Position numbers and translations under genes: made by a program. This document shows, in pieces, positions 8,349 to 19,190 of a stretch of 64,000 bases of DNA; within the stretch, counting starts at the first letter, position 1, and each line of letters begins with the position of its first letter. The notes below the pieces were generated by a model, which worked only from the letters and a program-made list of their open reading frames with translations, searched no databases and had not been told where the DNA came from. The stretch comes from Enhygromyxa salina (GTDB lineage: Bacteria; Myxococcota_A; Polyangia; Nannocystales; Nannocystaceae). The stretch is taken from assembly GCF_002994635.1 (NCBI RefSeq), contig NZ_PVNL01000122.1:1-64000 (forward strand), in the 5' to 3' direction.

Positions 8349-11300
8349 CTAGCCGCCGATCGCGTCGAGGGCGTCCTTGAGCCCCGAGTGCTCTTGGTCT
8401 TCCTCGATCCCGCGACGCAGCATCGCCTGGGCCTTGGGCTTCTCGCCCAGACCCATGTGGACCTGTGACAGCCGCAGGTAGATGTCACCGCGCCGCAGCA
8501 GCCCGGACTTGTCGGCGTTCTGCAGCAGCATGGAGCGGTAGATCTTGAGCGCGTCGGGCCAGCGCTGGTTTTGCTCGTGCAGGTTGCCGAGCGTCAGCAG
8601 GGTCTCGACGTTGGTGGTGTCGAGCCGGTAGGCCTCCTCGAGCCGCTTTTGCGCCCCGTCGGGTTGCTCGCCCGCGATCTCGATCCGCGCGAGCCGGGTC
8701 AGGTAGTGCGCGCGCTTCTTGCTGCGCTTGCCGACGGTCATCTCGACCAGCCAGTGATACATGCCGACCGCCTCTTCGTAGCGATCGGCGATGAACAGCG
8801 CGTCGGCGATGCGACGGTTGACGTCGACGTCGTCCTGCACGTGCTCGTAGATGCTGGCGAGCACCCGCAGCGCGCCCTCGCTGTCCGCGAGCTTGCCGGT
8901 CATCACGTCGACGCGCTCGAGCTGCAAGCTGCGCCGCTTGTCGTCGCTCTTGGCCCGACCCACGGCCATCTCGAGCAGGTACGCGACCTGATCCCAGCGC
9001 TTCTCCGACTTGGACAGCGCGAGCAGCTCGCGGCCGGCGTCGGCGTTGGACGGATCGAGCTGCAGCGCCTTCTCGAGGTGAGCGCGGCGCTCGGCCGGGT
9101 CTTCGGACAGCCCCGCGAGCCGCAGCCGCAGCCGCGCCCCGATCGACCCCTGAGGATCGAGCGCGGCCGCCCGCTCGAGGGTCTCGCGCATGGCCGCATC
9201 GTCGCCACGCGCCTCGTAGACCGAGGCCAGCGAGAGCAGCGCGGGGACGTAGCTGGGATCGACCTCGAGCAGCTCGGTCAGGATGTCCTGGGCCCGATCG
9301 CTGTCGTCGAGCTTCTCGGCCAACAAGCTGGCGAGCTGCGAGGCGAGCTCGCGGTAGCCGTCGGTGTCGCCGACATCGCGCAGGCGATCCATGCGGCCCC
9401 CGAGCAGCTCGGACAGGTCGACCCAGCGCTCTTCTTTGGTCAGCAGCCGCTCGAGCCAGACCCGCGTAGCGTCGCGCTCGGGGTACTCGAGCACCACCGC
9501 CGAAAGCACCTCGATCGCATCGGTCGCGTCGTCGAGCTTCTCCTCGGCGAGCCGGGCCATCTCTTCTTGGACGCCGACCCGCTCCTCGCCCTCGACGACC
9601 TCGAGCTTGCGCTCGAGCAGGTCGCGGACGTCCCGCCAGCGCTCGAGCCGACGCAGCAGCAGCTCGAGCTCGGCGAGCGCGACCGTGTCGCCCGGATCGG
9701 CGCCGAGCATGTCGTTGTAGACGATGATCGCGTCCTCGAACCGCTCGAGCTTGTCGACCAGGTGGTTGGCCTGGCGGTAGCGAAGCTCGCGGCGCTCGGC
9801 GTCGTCGTCCGTGATCATCACGCGGTGGCCGAGCGCCTCGCTGAGCACCTCGTGATCGTTGGCCTGACCGAGCAGCGCCAGCAGCCGGGTCCAGCCCGGG
9901 CGATCGGACTCGTCGGCCTCGATCAGCTGGCGCAGATCCGCGATCGCCACGGCCGGATCGGCGAGCATCGACTCGGCCACGCTCGCGGCCTCACGCCACA
10001 GCCCGGCGGCGACCAGCGGATCGGCCTGGGCCGAGGCTGCCCGCGTGAGCGCCTCGTGCAGGCCTTCGGCCTCACCGAGCGCGCGGGCGGTCTCGACCAA
10101 CAAACCGAGCGCCTCGGGGTGCTCGGGCTGCTCCTCCAGCAGCAGTGACAGCACCGCCATCGCCCGCTCTGGCGCGTTGAGCCGCGTCAGCCACAGGCGC
10201 GTGGCGGCGAGGCAGGTGGGCGCGCTGATCCGATCGGCCTCGCTCGCGGCGGTGACCGCCGCGGCCAGCAGCTCGCCGGCCCGCGGCGCGAGCTCCGGCT
10301 GCTCGGACAGCGCCAGCGTGCGCTCGAGCGCCTGCGCAGAGTCGCCGTCGAGGGCCAGCAGCGCGCCCCAGGCCTCGAGCGCCTCGAGCGGTGTGCCGCC
10401 GCCTTGCTCGATCAGCCCACCCAGGGTCTGCAGCAGCCCGATGCGATCGGGCCCGTCGGCGTGGCGCAGGCGGACCCGCGCGATCCCAGCCAGCCCGGCG
10501 GCGTTGTTGGCCATCTGGTACGCGTTCTCGAGCGCGTCGAGCAAGCCGTCGGGCACGTCGCCCTGCCCGTCGTCGCCGAGCGTCCGGGTCAGGACGACCT
10601 CGAGCCCACGCACCGCGGCGTCGAGACCGACCTCCATGTCGAGCGCGTCGCGGAACGCCTCGACCGCCTCCGGCCAGCTCCCCAGCGTGACCCGGGCCTC
10701 GCCCAGGCGCACGAGCATCGGCAGGTGCTTCTCGGTCCCCGCCCCGATCCGCGCGCCTTCACACAGCGCCCGCTCGATCAGCGCGACGTCCTCCTTGCGC
10801 GTGGCCAGCTCCTCGATCCGCTCGCAGGTCGCGAGATCGGCCAGCTCGGCGTCGAGCAGCGGGATCAGGACCTGCAGCGCCTTGTCGGGATCGCCCATGT
10901 AGTCCGACGCCGCGAACGCGGCCGCGAGGCCGATCGCCACCCGGGCTTCGGGATCGCGGCTGTCGTCCTTGGCCCGCGAGCCGAGCTGCTCGATCAGCGG
11001 CTCGAGCCCGTCGAGCTCGCCGGCCAGGCGCATCGCCGCCGTCAGCGGATCTTGCAGCTCGTCGGCGGGCGACTTGTCGATCAGCTTCATGGTCGCCTCG
11101 AGGGCACCCGCCGCGTCGGCGAGCTTCTCGTGGCGGACCGCGGCCAGCTCACGCAGGGCCCGAAGCACCTCGTCGGGGTCCTCCGAGAGCGACGCGCGAG
11201 CGTCGAGGATCGTCGCCAGATCCGGCCAGCGACCGTGGGCCTCGAGGTGCGGGCGGACCAGGTTGGCGGCCTGCTCCGAGACGTCCTCTTTCTTGCACAG

Positions 11301-14300
11301 CTCGACGAGGTCCGCGACCGCGCCCTCTTGCCCGGGCAGCAGCTGCAGGACCTGCTCGTAGCGCTCGACGGCGCCGAGCAGATCCTCGAGCGGTCCAGCG
11401 TAGAGCCGCGCCGCGTCGAGCATCAAGCTGGCCTTGCGCTCGGCGGTCGGGGCGATCGTCGCCCGATCTTGGATGATGTCGGCCGCCTCTGCGTGGCGCT
11501 CTTCGGCCAGCAGCGCGCGAGCGAGGGTCGCCATCGCCTCCTCGTCGGACGGCGCCTCCGACAGCAGCGAGCGCAGGACCTCGATCTCGGCCTCGCGGTT
11601 CTTGGCCGACTCGCGGTGGATCGCCGCGAGCTGCATGCGAAGCGTGCGGCGCTCCTCGCCGTCGTTCGAGGCCTCGATCCGACGCTCGAGCACCTCGATC
11701 AGCTCGCCGGTCGAGCCGCTCGCCGCGTAGGTCCGGCTCAGCCGCTGCAGCGCCTCGACGTCGTTGGGCTCGATGTCGAGCAGCCGACGCCAGGCCTTCT
11801 CGGCCTCCTCGGGGTTGGCCAGGATGTCCTCGAACAAAGTTGCGAGCCGACGCAGATGATCGACGCGCTCGGTGTCGTCAGCCTCGACCTCGACCCGGCG
11901 GACCAGCACCTCGCGCAGCTCCTCGTGGTAGCCCAGGCGGACCAGGGCGGCGTCCATGAGCTCGAGCGCGTCCTCTTGATCGTCGCGCAGCGTCAAGGCC
12001 TTGCGCAGGATCTCGACGGCGATCTCGGGCGAGTCTTCGCTGCGGATCCTCGCCGCCCGGATCAACAGCTCCAGGCGCCGATCGATGTCGCTCTCGAGCC
12101 GCTCGCTGTCCGAGGCGGCGACCTGAGCGTCGGCCAGCGCGCCCGGCATCTCGAGCGCCGTGGCGATCCGGCCGATCTCGGCGTCGAGGGTCATCAGCGC
12201 GTCGGCCGGGCCAGGCTCGTGGAGCGCCCGGGCCAGGGCCCGAAACGCGTACTGAGCCCCGTCGGGGATGCTCTCGAGGTGACGCGCGAGCTCGCGGTGC
12301 AGCTCGTGGCGGGCGCTGGGATCCTCGCTGACCGTCAGCCGCCACTCGCAGACCGAGACCAGTCGCGGGGTGTTGCCCGTCGACTCGTAGATCGGCTGCA
12401 GGATCGTGAACACGCGCTGGCGCTGGGGCACGCGGGCGTCGGCGATCCGCTCGAGCGCCGCGATCGCGTTGATCTCGTTGACGACCTCGCCGAGCAGGCT
12501 CTCGAGCGTGTCGAGGGCGCCCTCGCCATCGTCGAGCGGACCGTCTTGCAGCTCCGCGATCTGCAGGTAGACCGGCGTGCGGTCGTCCTGATCCATGCTG
12601 CGAGACAGGCGATCACGCAGGAGCTCGAGCAGCTCGTCCCAGCTCTCGGTCAGCTGATAGACCTGCTCGAGCTGGGCCCGCGCGCGATCGTTGTCGGGCT
12701 GGGTGTCGAGGATCCGCCGGAACGCCTTGGAGCCGAGCTTGGGATCATCGAGCACGTCGAGGGCGACGCGAGACAGACGCATCAGCAGATCGACCTGCCG
12801 ATCCTCGTCGAGGCTGTCCTCGGCCTGGTTCCAGTAGGCGTCGGCGAGCTCCTGCCACATCTCGCCCATGCTCAGCGCCGACTCGAGCTCGCCAAAGACC
12901 TGGCGGTCATCGGGCCGGGCCTCGAGCAGGCGCTTGTAGAGCACGACCGACTTGGCCGGCTGACGCAGCGATCCGGCCCACAGCCGCGCGCACTCGTGGA
13001 CGACCTCGAGCATGGTCTCGGAGTTGTCGTCGGGGTTGGCGGAGCTGTACTCGGTGAGGATCTCGGCGTAGCGATCGGTGCTCGCGAGCACGTTGGCGAG
13101 CCGGCCGAGGTGGTCGCGGACCCGGCTGTTGGTCGGATCTTCCTTGAACACCCGGGCGTAGGCGTCGAACGCCTTCTCGAGATCCTCGAGCTGCTCTTCT
13201 TGCATCCGAGCCATGCGCAGCATGATCTGCACGCGGTCGGCGTGGTCTTCGGCCTCGTTGAGCCGGACCTCCTGGATCTGCAGCAGCCGCTCCCAGTCCT
13301 GGACGGCCAGGAACACCGGCTCGAGCATCTCGGCCGCGCGGCTGCGCATCGACGGATCCTGCAGGTAGCGCGACAGCTCGTCGGTCCCGACCGCGTGATC
13401 GGGATCGGCCTTGAGCGCGGCGCCGAGGTGGCGGATGCCCTCCTCCGGGTCCTCGAGGTGCTCGCCGTAGAGCCGACCGAGGCGCAAGTGGGTGTCGACG
13501 GCCGTCTTGCCCTGCAGGTGCGCGAGCTTGCGAGTCAGGTGCGAGGCCAGCTCGCGGAACCGACCGGTGCTCTCGTACAGCGGCTCGAGCACGTTTTGAA
13601 CGTCCTCGCGCTGCAGGCCTTGATCCGACAGCCGCTCGTACAGGCGGATCGCCTCTTCGGCGTCGTCGAGCCGGGTCCGGTGGATCTCGGCCGCGCGGAT
13701 CAACAGGCCGTCGCGCTCGGCCGTGTCGCTGATGCGATCGACCTTGCGAACGAGCAGGTTGGCGAGCGCCTCGTCGGCGCCCTGGCGCACGTAGATCTGC
13801 TCGAGCGCATCGGTGGCGCCGTCGTCGTCGGGGCGGCTCTCGATCAGCCGCTCATAGACCGCGCGCGCGTCGTCGAGGCGACCGAGCCGGGCCAGCGCGA
13901 CCAGGCCCATCGACCGCAGCACCCGCTGCTGCAGCTCCGAGTCCAAGATGTGGTCGACCGTGCGCTGGTAGGTCTCGTAGAGCGCCTCGCTGCGCTCGGA
14001 CGCCGCGCCGAGCCGCTCGACCTTGTCGAGGATCTCCGAGAGCTCGGGCTGATCGCCGGCCTCGGTCATGGCTTCGCACAGCACCGTGAACGCGCGGGCC
14101 GGATCCTCGAGCTTCTCTTCTTGAGTCCGGGCGACCCGCAGCAGCGCCTGCAGACGTCGGCGGCCGCTGGGTTGCTTGCGAGCCTGCAGCTCCTGCAGCT
14201 CGAGCAGCGCGGCCCAGTTTTGCTCGCCCTCGTAGAGCGGCGTCAGGATCCGGATCGAGCGCTCGCGGGTGTCATCGGGCTCGAGGTAGCTGCCGACCAT

Positions 14301-17300
14301 CGAGCGCGCGCGCCCGTCGGTGGGCGACAGATCCAAGACCCGCTTGAGCAGATCGAGGGCGTCGTCGGGCCGACCGAGCTTCTTGCCGACGACCTCGGCG
14401 GTCTCGGCGAGCAGCTGCACGCGAACCGAGTCGGTGTCGGCCAGGCTGATCAGGCGGCGCAGGCCCTCTTCGACGTCGGGCCAGCGCTCGAGCGCGCGGT
14501 TGAGCTCGACCAGCTGGGTCTGCGCGTAGACGGCGTCGTCGTGGCCGGTCTTGAGATCCAGGACCGACTGGAACGCCTGGATCGCCTGCTGTGGATCGTC
14601 GAGCTCGGCCCGGCGAATGTCACCGATCCGGCGCCACAGCTGAGCCTGAGCGCGCGGCTCCTCGGCCACGCTGATCCGATGCTCGAGCACCTCGGTCAGC
14701 CGCTGCCACTCGCGCTCCTCGAGCAACAGCCGCTCGAGGGCGTCGAGCGCGACGCGGTTGGCCGGCTCCATGTCGACGACCTCGGCCCAGGTCAGCGCCG
14801 CGCCGATCCGATCCATGAGCTGGTCGAGCTGGATCTCGGCGATTGCGAGGCGGATGCGGACCTGCTCGTGGTGCGCGTCGGTGAACCGCAGCAGGGCCCG
14901 CTGGGCGGCGACCAGCGCCGCGAAGTCCCCGGCCTCGAGGTGCAGGCGGACCAGCGCCCGCACGGTCTTGTGGGCCAGCGCGGCGTCGGGCGGATCGAGC
15001 TCGATCAGCGTCAGCCAGGCCCGCCGCGCGCCCTCGGAGTCGTGGAGGCGATCGTCGAGCAGGACCGCGGCGCGATGGATCAGATCGATGCGCAGGGTCT
15101 TGTCGCCGGCCTCCTCGCTGGTGAGCGCCTCGCCCCAGATCTCGACCAGGTCGCGCTCCTTGCCGAGCGCGGTGCCGAGCCGCTCGACCTCCTCGCGCGA
15201 GTCGAGCCGCCGCGGATCGCTGAGGTAGGCCTCGCGCAGCGACGCGAACGCGCGCTCGTGATCGTTGAGCTCGCGCTCCTGGATCTTGGCGATCTCGAGC
15301 AGGTACGAGGTCGCGTCATCGCGCCGCTGCTCGGCGGTGGCGTTGTCGCGCCGGACCCGGAGCACGCGGATCCGGCCGTGATGATCACCGCGGCGCTGGT
15401 AGATCGGCAGCAGCAGCCCGCCGACTTGGACCTGGACGTCGGAGACGTCGAGCAGATCCTCGAGCAACGCGCGGGCCTGCTCGTGGTCGGCGTTCTCGCC
15501 GATGATCGAGCCGAGCAGGTCGACCGCACCGAACGCGTCTTGCTGATGTTGGATGCGCAGCGAGGCCCGCTTGCAGCCCAGCTCGTGGCGCAGCTCGCGA
15601 TCGCCGACCAGCTCGGCCCAGCGACCGAGCAGCTCCTCGAGCTTGTCGAGGTCCTCGGACTCGCCGCCCTCGGCGTACATCTGGGCGAGCAGCTCGATCG
15701 TCGGCAGATCATCGGGGATCAGATCGAGCAGCTCTTCGGCGGTCACGATCGCGGTCTCGCGATCGCCGAGCACCTCGCGGGCGATCTCGATGATGCGACC
15801 GAGCAGCTGCCGCTGCTCGCGTTGGTTGAACACCACGTCGACCCGACGTCGGTACAGATCCAGCAGCTCCTGGTGCGCGCTGCGGGTCCGCAGCAGCGAC
15901 TCCAGGGCGTCGTACGCAGCCTGGTGGGTCTCGTCGCGCTCGAGGATCTCGGCGTAGGCTTTCTCGGCCGCGATCGGCTGCTCGAGATCGTCACGCAGCA
16001 TCGCGCCGAGCTCCAAGAGCAGGTCACGGCGAAGGTTGGCCTCCGCGCGCTCGAGCGCGCGGCCCTCGGCCTCGGCCTCGGCGGCCTGGGCGGTGATCGC
16101 CACCAGCGCGTTGTTGTAGGCGCTCGCGACCAGCTGCATCTGCGCGAGCGAGCGACCGAGCCGCTGGAGCAGCTGGCGGCCCTCCCAGTCGGCCGGATCG
16201 CGCTCGAACAGCTCGGCGTAGATCCGCAGCGCGTCGCCGCGCCGCTCGGGCATCTGCTCGTAGATCGCGGCGAGCTGGGACTTTTGCTCGCGGCGACGCT
16301 CGCGGGCCGCGGGGTCGTGCTGGCCTTCGCCTTCACCCGCGTCGACGTCGACGGCGGCGAGCAGCACCTCCATCGCCTCGGCCTCGCGGGTGCGATCACC
16401 GATCCGCCGGTAGTACGGCAGCAGCCCGCGCATGATCGTGACGGCGGTCGCCGGATCTGCGCGATAGATCTCTTCGAGAGCCTCGACCGCGACCCGATGG
16501 GTCGCCTCGAGCTCGAGGATCTTCAGGAACCCCGTGATCGCCAGCTCGGTCTGATCGAGCCGCGCCGCGCGGACGTGCGAGAGCTCGAACAACACCGGGA
16601 TGTCGCTGGGCTCGATCGGGCGGGTGCCCGCGGGCTCGCCGTCATCGCCAGCCGGGAGGCTGGGGATCTCGAGCTTGCGCTGCAACACCTCGGCGAGCCG
16701 CTGCCACTCGCCGCGACTGCGCAGGATCTCGGCCAGCGCGTCGAGGGTGACGAGGTCCTCGGGATCGAGCGCGAGGATCTTGTCGTAGGTCTCGACCGCG
16801 GCGTCGAAGTCCTTGAGCTGCCCTTCTTGCAGGCGGGCGAGCCCGCGCAGGGTGGCCAGCCGCGCGGTGTCGTCGGGCGCGACGTCGAGGCGCCTGCGGT
16901 AGACCTCGCTGAGGTCATCCCAGCGCCGGGTGCTGGTGTAGATCGCCTCGAGCGCCAGCATCGCGGCCTCGTTGGTGGGATCGAGCTCGATGATCCGCCG
17001 GAAGAACCGCTGGGCATCGTCGGGCTTGCTCAGGTGATCGCGGGCGATCACGGCCAGCTTCTCGAGCAGCAACAATTGCTCGGCGTGCTCGGCCCGCTTG
17101 ACGGCCTGGACCGAGACCTCGCCGCTGCTCTCGCTGTCGGTGCCCGACAGCGGCTCGCCGGCGATCCGGCGCTCGAAGATCCGCGTGAGCTCGTCCCAGT
17201 TGTCGCTGCTGGCCGAGGCCCGCTCGAGCTGCGCGCGCAGTGCCTCGTCGGTGGGCCGCAGCTCGTAGGCCCGCGCCGCCCACTGGAACGTGAGCTGCGG

Positions 17301-19190
17301 CGACTGCAGACGATCGGCCGCGACCTCGCGCAGCTGCTCGATCAGCTCGAGCTTCTCGTCGACCTTGTCGCTGGCCTCGAGCAGCACGTTGATGGTCCGC
17401 ATCAGCGCCGCCCAGTTGCCCTGCTCGCGGTAGATCGGCAGCAGCTCGCGGGCGACCACGAGGTTGTTGGGCTGGATCGCGAGCGTGCGCTCGAGCGCCT
17501 TGACGGCCCGCTCGGGCTGACCCAGCCGCTCGCGACACAGCTGCGCGACGCGGCGGTACAGACTGACGCGCTCATCGGTCGCGCCGACCCGATCGGCCGC
17601 GCTCTGCAGCGCGTCGACGAGATCTGACACCCGGCCCTGCGCGACGTAGAGCTCGGTCAGCTCGTCCCACAGCCCCGAGGCAACGTACGCATCACGCAGG
17701 GTCCGCAGCGCCTTGTCGTGGCCCGGCACCAGGCGGGCGATCTCTCGCCACACGCGGATCGAGTCGTAGGGGTTGCGGAGCCGCTCGGCGTAGATGTGGC
17801 CGATGTCCGTGAGCAGCTTGACGGCGCGCCCGACCGAGTCGGCGATCGCCACTTGACGGTGGCGGATCTCGGCGGCCTCGGCCCACCGAGACTCGCGCTC
17901 GTACAGCCGCGCGAGCGCCTCGAGGGCCTTCTCGTGCTCGCCGTGGTGCTGCAGCACCGCGTTCCACCCGGCGATCGCCTCGCGGCGATCCCCGAGCTTG
18001 TCCTCGGCGAGGCCCGCGAGCTCGAGCCGGAGCTCGAGGCCGTCCTCGCCCTCGCGCTCGGCCAGCTCTTCACGACGCAGGGCGATCAACGCCCGCCAGT
18101 CGCGGCGCTGCTCGTGGATCTTGGCCATCATCTCCCGCGCCCCGCGATCACCCGGGAGCAGCGCGAGCAGATCGGCGAGGGGCTCGAGCGCGCGCTGAGG
18201 GTTGCCCAGCTTCTCGACCCAGATCGCCGCGACCTTGCGCAGCACGTCGGCCTCGGCCTCGGCGTCGCCGTCTTCTTTGGCGGCGTCGTGCAGGCGCTGG
18301 TACACGCCCAGCAGATCGTTCCACCGCTTGCCGCTCGCGTAGGTGTCGGCCAGCACTTCGAGGCTGCCCTGGTGGCGCGGATCGATGTCCAAGATCCGCT
18401 GCAAGGTGGCGAGCGCCATGGCCTCGAGCCGGAGCTCCTTGCGGTACAGCTCGGTGATCTCGAGCAGCTTGTCGATCCGCTCTTGCCTGGTCTCGTCGCG
18501 GTCCTCGATCGTGTCGAACTGATCTTTGAGCAGCTCGACCAGCGCGGTCCACTTGGCGCCCTCTCGGTAGAGCCGCTCGAGGTTGGCGATCGCCCGGGGA
18601 TCGTTGCCGTCTTCACGGACGACCGCGCGCCAGACCTCGATCGCACGATCGGTGCTGCCGAGCCGATCCTGCGCGAGGCTGGCCATCTCTTCGGCGAGCT
18701 CGAAGCGATGATCGGGATCCTTGCTGGCGCGGCGCGCCTGGACCAACACCTGCATCAGCTGGCTACCGTCGGCCGCGCTCGAGAACAGCTCGCGGTAGAA
18801 GCCGACGATGTCGGGGTTGCTCGCGTCGCTGCGACGAACCCGACGAAAATAGGGCTCGGCGAGGCGCGGCTGACCGCCGACCCGCCACAGGACCTCACCC
18901 GAGAGCAGCGCGACGTCGTTGCCGTCCGCGTTGCGGGGCGCTCGCTGGGCGAGGGTCTTGGCCCGATCGACGATCGCCTGCGGGTCGGCGTCGTCCTTGC
19001 CGTGAGCCGCGAGCACCAAGTGGGCGAGCACGAGGGCGGCAGCCTCGACGTTGTTCGACTCGTCGCGCACGCTCTGAGAGGCGGCGGCGAGATCCTGACC
19101 GGTCGACTCGACCACCGCGCTCAAGGCAGCGTGGGTCGTGTCGTCGGTCGAGCGCAGATACGAGAGGAGAGCGGAGCGAACTTCGGCCAT
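8349..19190 (-). CDS. Giant tetratricopeptide-repeat protein
   Basis: 3,613 aa from the ATG at 19190, preceded by AGGA at a suitable distance. Nearly the whole chain is TPR/HAT-like helical pairs of the form A-x-x-x-[FY]-x-x-[IL]-[LI]-x-x-[DE]-P followed by A-x-x-x-L-x-x-[LIV]-Y. There is no signal peptide or membrane segment, so it is probably a cytoplasmic scaffold. Acidic throughout. Codon use matches the neighbours, and the frame is uninterrupted over 10.8 kb, so it is under selection. Similar very large TPR proteins are annotated in myxobacteria without a function, and I cannot assign one. It stops 13 bp from the tandem repeat array. A 2,400-codon frame on the opposite strand is a codon-bias shadow. 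Confidence 0.9.
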   Translation of the reverse strand: MAEVRSALLSYLRSTDDTTHAALSAVVESTGQDLAAASQSVRDESNNVEAAALVLAHLVLAAHGKDDADPQAIVDRAKTLAQRAPRNADGNDVALLSGEVLWRVGGQPRLAEPYFRRVRRSDASNPDIVGFYRELFSSAADGSQLMQVLVQARRASKDPDHRFELAEEMASLAQDRLGSTDRAIEVWRAVVREDGNDPRAIANLERLYREGAKWTALVELLKDQFDTIEDRDETRQERIDKLLEITELYRKELRLEAMALATLQRILDIDPRHQGSLEVLADTYASGKRWNDLLGVYQRLHDAAKEDGDAEAEADVLRKVAAIWVEKLGNPQRALEPLADLLALLPGDRGAREMMAKIHEQRRDWRALIALRREELAEREGEDGLELRLELAGLAEDKLGDRREAIAGWNAVLQHHGEHEKALEALARLYERESRWAEAAEIRHRQVAIADSVGRAVKLLTDIGHIYAERLRNPYDSIRVWREIARLVPGHDKALRTLRDAYVASGLWDELTELYVAQGRVSDLVDALQSAADRVGATDERVSLYRRVAQLCRERLGQPERAVKALERTLAIQPNNLVVARELLPIYREQGNWAALMRTINVLLEASDKVDEKLELIEQLREVAADRLQSPQLTFQWAARAYELRPTDEALRAQLERASASSDNWDELTRIFERRIAGEPLSGTDSESSGEVSVQAVKRAEHAEQLLLLEKLAVIARDHLSKPDDAQRFFRRIIELDPTNEAAMLALEAIYTSTRRWDDLSEVYRRRLDVAPDDTARLATLRGLARLQEGQLKDFDAAVETYDKILALDPEDLVTLDALAEILRSRGEWQRLAEVLQRKLEIPSLPAGDDGEPAGTRPIEPSDIPVLFELSHVRAARLDQTELAITGFLKILELEATHRVAVEALEEIYRADPATAVTIMRGLLPYYRRIGDRTREAEAMEVLLAAVDVDAGEGEGQHDPAARERRREQKSQLAAIYEQMPERRGDALRIYAELFERDPADWEGRQLLQRLGRSLAQMQLVASAYNNALVAITAQAAEAEAEGRALERAEANLRRDLLLELGAMLRDDLEQPIAAEKAYAEILERDETHQAAYDALESLLRTRSAHQELLDLYRRRVDVVFNQREQRQLLGRIIEIAREVLGDRETAIVTAEELLDLIPDDLPTIELLAQMYAEGGESEDLDKLEELLGRWAELVGDRELRHELGCKRASLRIQHQQDAFGAVDLLGSIIGENADHEQARALLEDLLDVSDVQVQVGGLLLPIYQRRGDHHGRIRVLRVRRDNATAEQRRDDATSYLLEIAKIQERELNDHERAFASLREAYLSDPRRLDSREEVERLGTALGKERDLVEIWGEALTSEEAGDKTLRIDLIHRAAVLLDDRLHDSEGARRAWLTLIELDPPDAALAHKTVRALVRLHLEAGDFAALVAAQRALLRFTDAHHEQVRIRLAIAEIQLDQLMDRIGAALTWAEVVDMEPANRVALDALERLLLEEREWQRLTEVLEHRISVAEEPRAQAQLWRRIGDIRRAELDDPQQAIQAFQSVLDLKTGHDDAVYAQTQLVELNRALERWPDVEEGLRRLISLADTDSVRVQLLAETAEVVGKKLGRPDDALDLLKRVLDLSPTDGRARSMVGSYLEPDDTRERSIRILTPLYEGEQNWAALLELQELQARKQPSGRRRLQALLRVARTQEEKLEDPARAFTVLCEAMTEAGDQPELSEILDKVERLGAASERSEALYETYQRTVDHILDSELQQRVLRSMGLVALARLGRLDDARAVYERLIESRPDDDGATDALEQIYVRQGADEALANLLVRKVDRISDTAERDGLLIRAAEIHRTRLDDAEEAIRLYERLSDQGLQREDVQNVLEPLYESTGRFRELASHLTRKLAHLQGKTAVDTHLRLGRLYGEHLEDPEEGIRHLGAALKADPDHAVGTDELSRYLQDPSMRSRAAEMLEPVFLAVQDWERLLQIQEVRLNEAEDHADRVQIMLRMARMQEEQLEDLEKAFDAYARVFKEDPTNSRVRDHLGRLANVLASTDRYAEILTEYSSANPDDNSETMLEVVHECARLWAGSLRQPAKSVVLYKRLLEARPDDRQVFGELESALSMGEMWQELADAYWNQAEDSLDEDRQVDLLMRLSRVALDVLDDPKLGSKAFRRILDTQPDNDRARAQLEQVYQLTESWDELLELLRDRLSRSMDQDDRTPVYLQIAELQDGPLDDGEGALDTLESLLGEVVNEINAIAALERIADARVPQRQRVFTILQPIYESTGNTPRLVSVCEWRLTVSEDPSARHELHRELARHLESIPDGAQYAFRALARALHEPGPADALMTLDAEIGRIATALEMPGALADAQVAASDSERLESDIDRRLELLIRAARIRSEDSPEIAVEILRKALTLRDDQEDALELMDAALVRLGYHEELREVLVRRVEVEADDTERVDHLRRLATLFEDILANPEEAEKAWRRLLDIEPNDVEALQRLSRTYAASGSTGELIEVLERRIEASNDGEERRTLRMQLAAIHRESAKNREAEIEVLRSLLSEAPSDEEAMATLARALLAEERHAEAADIIQDRATIAPTAERKASLMLDAARLYAGPLEDLLGAVERYEQVLQLLPGQEGAVADLVELCKKEDVSEQAANLVRPHLEAHGRWPDLATILDARASLSEDPDEVLRALRELAAVRHEKLADAAGALEATMKLIDKSPADELQDPLTAAMRLAGELDGLEPLIEQLGSRAKDDSRDPEARVAIGLAAAFAASDYMGDPDKALQVLIPLLDAELADLATCERIEELATRKEDVALIERALCEGARIGAGTEKHLPMLVRLGEARVTLGSWPEAVEAFRDALDMEVGLDAAVRGLEVVLTRTLGDDGQGDVPDGLLDALENAYQMANNAAGLAGIARVRLRHADGPDRIGLLQTLGGLIEQGGGTPLEALEAWGALLALDGDSAQALERTLALSEQPELAPRAGELLAAAVTAASEADRISAPTCLAATRLWLTRLNAPERAMAVLSLLLEEQPEHPEALGLLVETARALGEAEGLHEALTRAASAQADPLVAAGLWREAASVAESMLADPAVAIADLRQLIEADESDRPGWTRLLALLGQANDHEVLSEALGHRVMITDDDAERRELRYRQANHLVDKLERFEDAIIVYNDMLGADPGDTVALAELELLLRRLERWRDVRDLLERKLEVVEGEERVGVQEEMARLAEEKLDDATDAIEVLSAVVLEYPERDATRVWLERLLTKEERWVDLSELLGGRMDRLRDVGDTDGYRELASQLASLLAEKLDDSDRAQDILTELLEVDPSYVPALLSLASVYEARGDDAAMRETLERAAALDPQGSIGARLRLRLAGLSEDPAERRAHLEKALQLDPSNADAGRELLALSKSEKRWDQVAYLLEMAVGRAKSDDKRRSLQLERVDVMTGKLADSEGALRVLASIYEHVQDDVDVNRRIADALFIADRYEEAVGMYHWLVEMTVGKRSKKRAHYLTRLARIEIAGEQPDGAQKRLEEAYRLDTTNVETLLTLGNLHEQNQRWPDALKIYRSMLLQNADKSGLLRRGDIYLRLSQVHMGLGEKPKAQAMLRRGIEEDQEHSGLKDALDAIGG

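Noticed and set aside
7748..8488. Open frames of 171-246 codons through the 168-bp tandem array, giving repeated peptides
   Set aside because: 168 is divisible by three, so any frame open in one unit stays open. No start with a ribosome site, no homology to a known protein, and the array is the amplified form of a non-coding hairpin repeat.
10404..17627. A 2,407-codon open frame on the plus strand opposite the giant TPR gene
   Set aside because: The frame is a shadow: GC-rich codon bias removes stops on the opposite strand. The translation shows mirrored low-complexity sequence with no family motif, while the minus strand has clear TPR repeats.
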